Source of the DNA: an uncultured Collinsella sp.
GTDB lineage: Bacteria > Actinomycetota > Coriobacteriia > Coriobacteriales > Coriobacteriaceae
NCBI GenBank assembly: GCA_937934355.1
Contig: CALGZY010000222.1
Coordinates: 1 to 20,847, forward strand
Length of the DNA stretch: 20,847 nucleotides
Reading direction: 5' to 3'
The translations under genes were made by a program, and so were the position numbers. Shown here piece after piece: positions 11,310 through 19,208 of the stretch; position 1 is the first letter of the stretch; each line of letters begins with the position of its first letter. Under the pieces are notes generated by a model. That model worked only from the letters and a program-made list of their open reading frames with translations. It had not been told where the DNA came from and searched no databases.

Positions 11310-11849
11310 CTACTCGGCAGCAGCCTCAGTCTCGACCTCGGCGGTCTCGGCCTCGGCGACCTCAGCGGCCTCCTCGACCTCAGCCTCGGCAGCGAGCTCC
11401 TCGGCGGTAACGCCGACGAGAACGACAACCTCGGCCTTGATCTCGCGGTACAGCGAGATGGCAACGGTGTGGGCACCGGCAACCTTGATGGGCTTACCGA
11501 GCTCGACGCGCTTGCGGTCGATGTCCATACCGAGCTGAGCCTTGATGGCGTCAGCGATCATAGCGGCGGTAACGGAGCCAAAGAGGATGCCCTCGTCGCC
11601 GACCTTGACGTCAACGGTAACCGTCTTGCCCTCGAAGGCAGCCTTGGTCTCGTTGGCGGTAGCCAGACGGACGGCCTCGCGCTTGGCGATGTTGTTGCGA
11701 CGCTCGTCAAGCTGCTTGAGGTTGCCCTTGGTGGCGGCAACAGCGAGCTTCTTGGGGAACAGGAAGTTCTCAGCGTAACCCTGAGCGACCTCTACGACGT
11801 CACCCTCGCCGCCCTTGCCCTTGATCTCATCGAGAAGAATAACCTTCAT
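11310..11849 (-). CDS. rplI: 50S ribosomal protein L9 with acidic C-terminal tail
   Basis: L9 binds 23S rRNA at the base of the L1 stalk. The N-terminal domain starts MKVILLDEIKGKGGEGDVVE and includes GYAENFLFPKKLA (24-36); the long connecting helix and C-terminal domain (GSVTAAMIADAI near 91-102) follow. Usual L9 is about 148-150 aa; this one is 179 because of a 30-residue tail made almost wholly of Glu, Ala, Val and Thr. The ATG has AGGGAG upstream. It is the last gene of its operon, 15 bases after rpsR. Confidence 0.96.
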   Translation of the reverse strand: MKVILLDEIKGKGGEGDVVEVAQGYAENFLFPKKLAVAATKGNLKQLDERRNNIAKREAVRLATANETKAAFEGKTVTVDVKVGDEGILFGSVTAAMIADAIKAQLGMDIDRKRVELGKPIKVAGAHTVAISLYREIKAEVVVLVGVTAEELAAEAEVEEAAEVAEAETAEVETEAAAE

Positions 11850-11864
11850 GATGCGTCTCCCTTC

Positions 11865-12131
11865 TTAGCCGCGGTCGCGGTTGCCACGAGAGGAAACCAC
11901 GGGGACGGTGTACGGCAGGAGAGCCATCTCGCGGGCGCGCTTGATGGCGTTGGCGATGTCATGCTGATGCTGCGTGCAAGCGCCAGTGACGCGACGGGGC
12001 TTGATCTTGCCACGATCGGTCATGTACTTACGGAGAAGCTGAGTGTCCTTATAGTCGATGAACTCAGTGTTCTCCTTGCAGAACTGGCAGTACTTACGAC
12101 GCGGCTGACGTGCAGAAAAATCATTAGCCAT
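11865..12131 (-). CDS. rpsR: 30S ribosomal protein S18 (zinc-ribbon form)
   Basis: S18 pairs with S6 on the platform of the small subunit. The 88-aa protein has the signature [19 protein letters not shown] and PRRVTG, then [13 protein letters not shown]. Cys15, Cys18, Cys52 and His55 form the CxxC...CxxH set of the zinc-binding variant seen in many actinobacteria. I chose the ATG of MANDFSARQ, with AAAGG upstream; the longer in-frame start at 12182 adds a non-family extension. It sits between ssb and rplI. Confidence 0.96.
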   Translation of the reverse strand: MANDFSARQPRRKYCQFCKENTEFIDYKDTQLLRKYMTDRGKIKPRRVTGACTQHQHDIANAIKRAREMALLPYTVPVVSSRGNRDRG

Positions 12132-12203
12132 GTCAAAATACCTTTCATTTGGCACCTTCGGCGAACCGAAGCCGCCTCTCACTCAAAAATAGGTGAACAA
12201 CCC

Positions 12204-12656
12204 TTAGAACGGGATGTCCTCATCGTAGACGTCGACCGCGGGCGGCGTGGCCACCGGTGCGGCAGGACGTGCTGCGGGCGCGGGAGCTGCGGGGGCGTAA
12301 CCGCCCTGATCGTAGCCACCCTGGCCACCACGGGAGCTCATAAACTCGATCTCATCGACGATGACCTCAAGCTTGCTCCTGCGCTGACCGTCGCGCTCCC
12401 AAGAGCTGTAGCGCAGCTTGCCCTCGATCGCGACCTTGTTTCCCTTTGCCAAGAAACGGCTCACGGCCTCGGCGCGGGTGCCGAACATGGTGCAGTCGAC
12501 AAAGTTGGGATAGTCCTCCCACTCGCCAGTCTGCGCGTTGCGGCGACGATCGTTCACGGCGACGCCAAAGGACAGAACCTGGGTTCCGCCGGCGGTGGCG
12601 CGCAGCTCGGGATCGCGGGTGAGGTTACCGGTGATGTTCACTCGATTGATGCTCAT
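12204..12656 (-). CDS. ssb: Single-stranded DNA-binding protein
   Basis: SSB coats single-stranded DNA at forks and repair sites. The OB fold covers about residues 1-107 (MSINRVNITGNLTRDPELRA, then NFVDCTMFGTRAEAVSRFLAKG and the strand-rich VEVIVDEIEF-like segment). Residues 108-143 are a Gly/Pro/Ala-rich linker. The acidic tip DEDIPF (145-150) is the partner-binding tail used to recruit other replication proteins. Length 150 aa is usual. AGAGGAAG lies upstream of the ATG. It lies between rpsF and rpsR, the classic arrangement. Confidence 0.97.
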   Translation of the reverse strand: MSINRVNITGNLTRDPELRATAGGTQVLSFGVAVNDRRRNAQTGEWEDYPNFVDCTMFGTRAEAVSRFLAKGNKVAIEGKLRYSSWERDGQRRSKLEVIVDEIEFMSSRGGQGGYDQGGYAPAAPAPAARPAAPVATPPAVDVYDEDIPF

Positions 12657-12704
12657 AACTCACTACTTCCTCTTGGGGCACAAGCCCAGTCCAAAACGAC
12701 AGTC

Positions 12705-12998
12705 TTACTCCTGGTCGTCGCGACGGACGATCATGTGGCGGACCACAGCGTCGGTGATGCGCAGGACGCGATCAAGCTCGGCGATCTGGGTAGGATCTGC
12801 GTGGAAGTTGATGAGGGTGTAGTCACCATCGGTGAGGTCGTTGATCTCGTAGGCGAGCTTGCGCTTGCCCCATTCGTCAACGGAGTCGACCTTGCCAGCG
12901 CCCTCAGCGATCGTGGTATCGATACGCTTCATAACAGCGAGACGAGTCTCGGGGTCGAGCGACGGGTCAACAAAGAACAGCAGTTCATAAGCCTTCAT
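12705..12998 (-). CDS. rpsF: 30S ribosomal protein S6
   Basis: S6 forms a heterodimer with S18 on the small subunit. The 97-aa protein starts MKAYELLFFVDPSLDPE and has WGKRKLAYEINDLTDGDYTLI near residues 43-63, followed by RITDAVVRHMIVRR. The start was chosen at MKAYELL because GAGGAGGTGA lies just upstream; the frame is open to 13019 but that extension would cover the ribosome site. First gene of the rpsF-ssb-rpsR-rplI operon. Confidence 0.96.
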   Translation of the reverse strand: MKAYELLFFVDPSLDPETRLAVMKRIDTTIAEGAGKVDSVDEWGKRKLAYEINDLTDGDYTLINFHADPTQIAELDRVLRITDAVVRHMIVRRDDQE

Positions 12999-13024
12999 AT
13001 TGTCACCTCCTCTGGGCAAATGTG

Positions 13025-13053
13025 GCTTCAGGTCGTGAAGGTGCGCCTGAAGC
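13025..13053 (-). promoter_or_regulatory. Hairpin in the rpsF leader
   Basis: A perfect 8-bp inverted repeat (13025-13032 with 13046-13053, 13-nt loop) lies in the rpsF leader, just upstream of the ribosome site. In many bacteria an rpsF leader structure binds the S6:S18 complex for feedback control. I do not see the conserved CCG of that motif clearly here, so the role is open. Confidence 0.4.
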
Positions 13054-13069
13054 AGGAAAAGACTTGGTA

Positions 13070-13098
13070 ATAATATCTTTCAACCTCTCAGGCCGCAA
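13070..13098 (-). promoter_or_regulatory. Candidate rpsF operon promoter
   Basis: On the minus strand TTGCGG (13098-13093) and TATTAT (13075-13070) are 17 bases apart. The -10 matches consensus at five positions. It would give a leader of about 65 bases carrying the hairpin. Confidence 0.45.
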
Positions 13099-13432
13099 GA
13101 ATATGCAGCTACAACCTCATGACCTCCACATATGCCCATGCTCGCACCACGTTTCATGCGCATTCCAACCAAATGCTGACCAAAAGCTTGACGGATCTGT
13201 GGGCAAGATACGGTGCCGTGGGGACAAGCTGAGCCAAGCCGCAGGTCAACGGGCACAAGGCTGTGGTCGCAAAATGCATACCAGTGGCCCACAGCACCAC
13301 CCAAAGATTTTTAAATTCATTGCCAAGTCGCTTATGAATACCCCTTTTGAACAATTGAGCTGATCAACCACGCTGGTCGGAAGCCGTTTTTTGGCACCTC
13401 AAACCCCACTGCAACGCCAAGCGCGGCCGAGC
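13099..13432. other. Intergenic stretch without recognisable gene
   Basis: This stretch lies between the rpsF promoter and the tRNA-Ser promoter. Open frames here are short, lack good ribosome sites, overlap one another and do not resemble known proteins. I found no convincing ncRNA, riboswitch or repeat in it. Confidence 0.5.
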
Positions 13433-13486
13433 GTTTTAAAAAATGCCAACTTTTCTGTTTGCACTTTGCGATTCCTCGTGTATACT
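13433..13486 (+). promoter_or_regulatory. Promoter of tRNA-Ser(GGA) with AT-rich upstream element
   Basis: TTTGCA (13458-13463) and TATACT (13481-13486) are 17 bases apart, 17 bases before the mature tRNA 5' end. The stretch at 13433-13456 is AT-rich (tttaaaaaat, then acttttct) like an UP element, as expected for a strong stable-RNA promoter. Confidence 0.65.
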
Positions 13487-13502
13487 GACTTTCGCATTTA
13501 AC

Positions 13503-13593
13503 GGAGAGTTGTCCGAGTGGCCGAAGGAGCACGATTGGAAATCGTGTAGGCGTCAAAAGCGTCTCCAGGGTTCAAATCCCTGACTCTCCGCCA
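13503..13593 (+). tRNA. tRNA-Ser (anticodon GGA)
   Basis: Acceptor strands GGAGAGT (13503-13509) and ACTCTCC (13583-13589) pair fully, followed by discriminator G and an encoded CCA. The anticodon stem CACGA/TCGTG holds the loop TTGGAAA, giving GGA. A long variable arm (GGCGTC...) and T-arm AGGGTTCAAATCCCT complete a class II serine tRNA reading UCC/UCU. Confidence 0.97.
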
Positions 13594-13602
13594 GTTAATT
13601 CC

Positions 13603-13632
13603 AAAGCAGGCCTTCGAGCCTGCTTTGTTTTT
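13603..13632 (+). terminator. Terminator after tRNA-Ser(GGA)
   Basis: A perfect 9-bp stem AAAGCAGGC/GCCTGCTTT with a CTTCGA loop is followed by GTTTTT. It lies 10 bases after the tRNA and separates it from the next one. Confidence 0.9.
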
Positions 13633-13641
13633 ACCCCACGC

Positions 13642-13732
13642 GGAGGGGTGGCAGAGTGGTTGAATGCGGCGGTCTCGAAAACCGTTTGGCCTGTATAAGG
13701 TCACGAGGGTTCGAATCCCTCCTCCTCCGCCA
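13642..13732 (+). tRNA. tRNA-Ser (anticodon CGA)
   Basis: Acceptor GGAGGGG pairs with CTCCTCC (one G-T pair), followed by G and an encoded CCA. The anticodon loop CTCGAAA gives CGA, reading UCG. The T-arm GAGGGTTCGAATCCCTC and a long variable arm mark a class II serine tRNA. It is only 9 bases past the preceding terminator, so it relies on readthrough or a promoter that I cannot see. Confidence 0.97.
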
Positions 13733-13744
13733 TTAGATGGTATG

Positions 13745-13767
13745 AGCCCCAGCAATGGGGCTTTTTT
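13745..13767 (+). terminator. Terminator after tRNA-Ser(CGA)
   Basis: A 6-bp stem AGCCCC/GGGGCT with an AGCAAT loop is followed by TTTTTTG, 12 bases past the tRNA. Confidence 0.88.
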
Positions 13768-13799
13768 GTTATCGAAATACGTCTCGATCCCACGCTTCC

Positions 13800-13868
13800 C
13801 CAAACATGTACGTCACCCTCCAAAACCGACATTTTTCGACATCTTTGGAGGCTGATGTACACGTTTGG
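13800..13868. repeat. Palindromic repeat, copy A
   Basis: A 69-bp near-palindrome. The 25-bp arms (13800-13824 and 13844-13868) pair at all but three positions, one of which would be a G-U in RNA. The inner arm is CCTCCAAA/TTTGGAGG; the 19-bp core (13825-13843) contains CGACATTTTTCGACAT. There is no T tract beside it. It ends 21 bases past the stop of the nuclease gene. Copy B lies on the other side of that gene. Confidence 0.88.
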
Positions 13869-13889
13869 ATTGAGCTCACGGGAGCGGCA

Positions 13890-14897
13890 CTATTCGGAAG
13901 GTGCCTCCTCGTCTCGTATGCTTTTCCAGTTGCGGATAAGTGCCTTGCGTAGTTCGTTTTGTTTTCTCTGGTACCCGGTGTCGGTACAGCGAGGCATGCC
14001 GAGTGCTTCGCGAATGTTGTTCATGGCGCGGTGAAAGGCGAGCTGACTACTGAACTGAGCCGAAGTGAGCGTAACGATTCGATATCCCATTTGGGAGAGA
14101 ACGGCCTCTCGCTCCGCATCTGCTCCCTTGCGCTCGAGCTCATCGTGAAAACCGCCCTTATATTCGATACCGAGCGCCCTGCGCTTATAGGTCACGAGCG
14201 CATCGATTTTGAGTGTTCGAGCTTTGGCGCAATGCCAGAGACGTTGAGGGATCTCGAGCGGTTTGTTGAGTTCGATACCTCGGATGCCAACGCCGCCTTC
14301 GCTTGTTGGGAGCGAGAGGGCGATTGCCGAAGCGGTCTCCATAGGCGAGGCCGAGTGATCGTAGATGTGCCTGAGCGCAAGCCGTGCACGTGTGGCACCG
14401 GGTTTGCCGGGGTGCCGATCGAGCAGTTCGGTTATTTCATCCTTGGAGGTGGTGGCTGGTTGCTCGGTATAAGGGTCGGCGGGATTGAGCCTCATGCGAT
14501 AATCGCCGCAAACTTCATAGCCATATTCGAGATATTCGATCCTATCCATCCACTCGGCAGCGAGCGCGAAGGTGAAGGCTTCGTCGGTGATGAAGATTCC
14601 GGGCGTCAACTCGTTAATATGCTCGTAGGGAAGATTTTGTCCAAGAATGTGGCAAACGACGCCTTTGGTACGAATTCGCTCAAATTCGAATACAACCGCG
14701 ATATCGATAGTCTTAAGCATATCGGACGGAATGCCGCAGTCGGTAAGGGCCTGTCGTATGCGCGCAACACGTTGCTGGGTGGAGATGCCTTGTGCGCCTA
14801 TCTGGTAGTCGTGCCGCGCAAGAGACTGAACCAAATTCTGGGGTGCATGATGGACAAGCCATGCGGTTTTATGCGAAATGAGAACAGGGGTATCCAT
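13890..14897 (-). CDS. PD-(D/E)xK nuclease-like protein (DUF559/Vsr-like C-terminal domain)
   Basis: The last third of this 335-aa protein looks like the Vsr/DUF559 branch of the PD-(D/E)xK nuclease fold: Asp232 in KIDALV, Glu245-x-Lys247 in GIEYKG, then helix DAEREAVLSQMGYRIVTLT (260-278). The middle segment (GATRARLALRHIYDHSASPMETASA... near 167-192) resembles uncharacterised proteins I recall from Coriobacteriia. The first 150 residues have no motif I recognise. The ATG has GAGAGG upstream; TATATT at 14958-14953 could be its -10. Base composition looks less GC-rich than the neighbours. It stands alone on the minus strand between tRNA genes and a plus-strand gene, bracketed by two palindromes. 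Activity and role are unproven; a defence or repair enzyme, or a domesticated element gene, are all possible. Confidence 0.75.
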   Translation of the reverse strand: MDTPVLISHKTAWLVHHAPQNLVQSLARHDYQIGAQGISTQQRVARIRQALTDCGIPSDMLKTIDIAVVFEFERIRTKGVVCHILGQNLPYEHINELTPGIFITDEAFTFALAAEWMDRIEYLEYGYEVCGDYRMRLNPADPYTEQPATTSKDEITELLDRHPGKPGATRARLALRHIYDHSASPMETASAIALSLPTSEGGVGIRGIELNKPLEIPQRLWHCAKARTLKIDALVTYKRRALGIEYKGGFHDELERKGADAEREAVLSQMGYRIVTLTSAQFSSQLAFHRAMNNIREALGMPRCTDTGYQRKQNELRKALIRNWKSIRDEEAPSE

Positions 14898-15001
14898 TGA
14901 GGGCCTCTCGCTCTGAGCCGGTATCCAACTCTTATGTCCGTTGAAGTGGGGAAATATACTGGATGTGAGTAAATCGACTCATGCATGCCGCGCATGATAT
15001 G

Positions 15002-15069
15002 CAAACGCGTACGTCACCCTCCAAAGATGCCGAAAAATGTCGTTTTTGGAGGCTGATGTACACGTTTGG
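15002..15069. repeat. Palindromic repeat, copy B (core inverted relative to copy A)
   Basis: The same element as at 13800-13868. The right arm (15045-15069) is identical to that of copy A over 25 bases, and the left arm differs at three positions (one of them the outermost base). The 19-bp core (15026-15044), however, matches the reverse complement of the copy A core at 17 of 19 positions. It lies 104 bases upstream of the nuclease start and 113 bases upstream of the TRIC-like gene. Confidence 0.88.
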
Positions 15070-15182
15070 TGCCTACGCCCGCATCCAGTCCCGACCGTTT
15101 GCCGAGCAATAGGATCGCAATCGGCGCCGAACATGTACTATGTACGGGCATTGTCTAAACCCGCAACCCAAAGGACCCCATC

Positions 15183-15872
15183 TTGCCCGTCGCCGCCGCT
15201 ATAACCGTTACCTCACATGCCTCGGATGCCATGGTCGCTATCCCATTTTGGCTCGAGATGTTCGCCGTTGTCGCGGCATCGATCTCGGGCGTGCTGGTTG
15301 CGCGCGAACACAAGCTCGACCTGGTGGGCGCGGTCGCACTCGCCGTGGTCTGTGGCCTGGGCGGCGGTCTTTTACGCGACATGACGCTGCAGGTGGGCAA
15401 CGTCTACATCCTCAACCAGCCGATGGCACTCCCGCTTTCCATTGCCACGGCGGCCATCATCTACATCTTCCCGGCAATCGTCGATAAACCCGAGAAACTC
15501 ATCCCATTGCTCGACATCATCTCGGTCGGCATCTACGCCGCCACTGGAGCAGACAAGGCGCTGGTCTACGGCTTTGCGCCGGCGGTGTGCATCATGATGG
15601 GCTTTTTTACCGCGGTGGGCGGCGGCATGCTGCGCGACGGTTTTATGGGCGTGGTTCCGGGCATTTTCCAACGTACTAACTTTTATGCCATCGCTGCCAT
15701 CGCCGGATCGACAAGCTATGTGTGTCTCGTTATGAGCGGCATCATGAGCAATGTCGCCGCGCTGGTCGTATGCGTTGCCGTGACCATGGGCCTGCGCTGG
15801 CTCTCGCTGCGCTTTGACATCAAAAGCCCCACCGAAGAAGACATCGCGCGCTTTTTGCACCGTAAAAAGTAG
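15183..15872 (+). CDS. TRIC/UPF0126 (YicG-like) membrane channel protein
   Basis: The 229-aa protein has about seven hydrophobic helices arranged as two similar halves. Each half carries the family hallmark GGGxxRD: Gly60-Asp66 (GGGLLRD) and Gly146-Asp152 (GGGMLRD). The second is followed by GVVPGIFQRTNFYAIAA, also typical. Bacterial relatives form trimeric cation channels related to animal TRIC. The start is TTG with AAAGGA seven bases upstream; an ATG at 15231 would remove 16 residues but has no clear ribosome site. It is a single-gene unit on the plus strand, followed by a weak terminator. Ion specificity is inferred from the family. Confidence 0.9.
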   Translation: MPVAAAITVTSHASDAMVAIPFWLEMFAVVAASISGVLVAREHKLDLVGAVALAVVCGLGGGLLRDMTLQVGNVYILNQPMALPLSIATAAIIYIFPAIVDKPEKLIPLLDIISVGIYAATGADKALVYGFAPAVCIMMGFFTAVGGGMLRDGFMGVVPGIFQRTNFYAIAAIAGSTSYVCLVMSGIMSNVAALVVCVAVTMGLRWLSLRFDIKSPTEEDIARFLHRKK

Positions 15873-15884
15873 GCAGCACGACAC

Positions 15885-15916
15885 AACCCCTCGAAATGCA
15901 ACCGAGAGGTTCTTTT
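15885..15916 (+). terminator. Probable terminator after the TRIC-like gene
   Basis: A 9-bp stem with one mismatch (15885-15893 with 15903-15911) is followed by CTTTTAG, 12 bases after the stop. Confidence 0.6.
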
Positions 15917-15941
15917 AGAGCGCCCGCGCGTTGGGTACCCT

Positions 15942-15966
15942 GTTAGATATATGCCGAGTATCTAAC
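15942..15966 (+). promoter_or_regulatory. 8-bp inverted repeat just before the bactofilin-like gene
   Basis: GTTAGATA (15942-15949) and TATCTAAC (15959-15966) form a perfect inverted repeat with a 9-base spacer. It ends at the GAAGGA ribosome site. It may be an operator or an RNA hairpin affecting initiation. Confidence 0.45.
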
Positions 15967-15978
15967 GAAGGATTCACT

Positions 15979-17124
15979 ATGCCCTGCAATCAATTCCCGT
16001 TGACCCAGCGCCGTAAAGCATGGGGCCGCATCACCATCCTATTCGCGCTCATCGCGCTGGCGATCACCGTGCTTCCCACGGCGTCGTTCGCCGGCACGGA
16101 CACCGCAGGCAATGTCCTTGCGACCGACAATAACGCCAATCCGTCCGGCGTCGAGGGTGACCTGTACTGGGCCGGTCAGGCCCTCAACTTGGATGATGCG
16201 TCCATCAACCACGATATCATCGCTGCGGGCGATACCCTCTCAATTCGCGACTGCACGGTGGGCGGCGCCGTTCGTCTTGCGGCGCGCACGATTGATATCG
16301 CCCAGACCACGGTTGATGGCAGCGTGACCGTCGCTGGCCAGCACGTTGTTCTCAACGCCGGCAGCACCGCCAACTGTTTCTACGCGATAGGCGAGACGGT
16401 TGCCCTACGCGGCTCTACCAAGTCGGCAGCGCTTGCGGGCGATACGGTGACCATCGATGGCACCGTCGAGGGCGATGTTGAGGTTTGGGCCGACAAGCTC
16501 ATCTTGGGCAAGAACGCTCGCATCACCGGCGCGGTGAACGCGCACGTCTCCGAGGACCCCGAGCGCGCCGCAGGAGCCGAGGTCGGCGCGCTCAAGATCG
16601 ACCGCACCGAGAACGAGGATACTTCCACCGTTAACGATGTCATCGGCGGTATCGTCGCCGCGGCACTCTCGACCTGCTTTGTCGCCCTGTTACTCGAGCT
16701 CGTCTTTCCGCGCGCGACCGCCAGCGCCGCCGGCATGCTCCACCAGCGCCCCACGCCCCTGTGGGTGAGCGGTCTTCTGGGCACGATTGCTATCGTCCCC
16801 GCCGTCCTACTGCTGATTATCTCCATCGCTGGTCTATCGCTTGCCGGAGCCCTCATGTGCGGCGTTATTGGCATCGCGCTGGTATCGAGTGCCTTTGCAG
16901 GGTGCGCGATCGCGCGCATGGTCGGACACAGCCAGAACCGCTACGCCATGGCAGCCGTTGGTGGCGTAATCGCAGGCGCCCTCACGGGGCTTCCCCTCGC
17001 AGGCGGCTTCATCAGCGGCGTGGCCTTTGTCTTTATGCTCGGCTACATCATCCAGATCATCTGGCGCAACGCCCACCTCAAGCCGCAGCAGCCGGCTAAC
17101 ACGCCGGGACTCCCCACCGCTTAG
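15979..17124 (+). CDS. Exported bactofilin-like/beta-solenoid protein with C-terminal membrane domain
   Basis: The 381-aa protein starts with a signal peptide (residues 1-38, RRK then a hydrophobic core, probable cut after ASFA). Residues about 63-190 are short repeating strands (SINHDIIAAGDTLSIRD, VDGSVTVAGQHVVLNAG, TIDGTVEGDVEVWADKL) as in polymer-forming bactofilin-like right-handed solenoids. Residues about 222-363 hold four or five transmembrane helices rich in Gly/Ala. The ATG has GAAGGA six bases upstream; the frame is open further up to a TTG at 15931, but that has no good ribosome site. The solenoid should lie outside the membrane, unlike cytoplasmic bactofilins. Function unknown; an envelope or cell-shape role is inferred. 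Confidence 0.82.
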   Translation: MPCNQFPLTQRRKAWGRITILFALIALAITVLPTASFAGTDTAGNVLATDNNANPSGVEGDLYWAGQALNLDDASINHDIIAAGDTLSIRDCTVGGAVRLAARTIDIAQTTVDGSVTVAGQHVVLNAGSTANCFYAIGETVALRGSTKSAALAGDTVTIDGTVEGDVEVWADKLILGKNARITGAVNAHVSEDPERAAGAEVGALKIDRTENEDTSTVNDVIGGIVAAALSTCFVALLLELVFPRATASAAGMLHQRPTPLWVSGLLGTIAIVPAVLLLIISIAGLSLAGALMCGVIGIALVSSAFAGCAIARMVGHSQNRYAMAAVGGVIAGALTGLPLAGGFISGVAFVFMLGYIIQIIWRNAHLKPQQPANTPGLPTA

Positions 17125-17130
17125 CAGCTA

Positions 17131-17165
17131 ACCGCCACAAAGATGCCAAGCACCTTTGTGGCGGT
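17131..17165 (+). terminator. Hairpin after the bactofilin-like gene
   Basis: A perfect 12-bp stem (17131-17142 with 17154-17165, 11-nt loop) begins 7 bases after the stop. No T tract follows, so it may only help termination or protect the 3' end. Confidence 0.5.
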
Positions 17166-17190
17166 GCAAAGCAACCCGCCCCCCTGCACC

Positions 17191-17230
17191 AAAAAGGGCA
17201 CCGACCATCGCGGTCGGCGCCCTTTCTTGT
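17191..17230. terminator. Bidirectional terminator between the bactofilin-like gene and typA
   Basis: A 7-bp stem, one mismatch, then a 6-bp stem (17193-17225, ATCGC loop). On the minus strand it is followed by TTTTT, serving typA; on the plus strand by TTTCTTGTT, serving the converging gene. Confidence 0.85.
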
Positions 17231-17252
17231 TAGTTGCTATAAAGCCCAGCGT

Positions 17253-19091
<1,839 letters not shown>

Positions 19092-19208
19092 GTAGTTCCC
19101 CTATCTTCTATCTATATACAAACGGCACGCGTATGCGACCCGCCCAGCAGCACAACGCTCAGCGGGAATATTGAGCCTTTTACCGAAAACTCGTTTATTT
19201 TAGCGATT

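Noticed and set aside
11298..13070. 590-aa open frame on the plus strand
   Set aside because: It runs antisense through rplI, rpsR, ssb and rpsF, all clearly recognised, and across their intergenic gaps and terminator side.
13199..13207. DnaA-box-like TGTGGGCAA, hinting at a replication origin near dnaB/ssb
   Set aside because: Only seven of nine positions match, it is a single site, and there is no dnaA, dnaN or AT-rich unwinding region in the window.
13022..13363. Small open frames on both strands between rpsF and tRNA-Ser
   Set aside because: They lack good ribosome sites, overlap one another and the rpsF promoter or leader, and do not resemble known proteins.
13371..13397. T-run GTTTTTTGG as a plus-strand terminator
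   Set aside because: There is no stem of useful length upstream and no plus-strand gene before it.
13800..13868. Copy A as a rho-independent terminator of the nuclease gene
   Set aside because: No T tract follows on either strand, and copy B upstream of the gene has the same structure, so termination is not its defining role.
13800..15069. The two palindromes as a CRISPR array or as ordinary insertion-sequence ends
   Set aside because: There are only two copies 1.2 kb apart with a gene between them, no spacers, no transposase and no target duplication that I can see.
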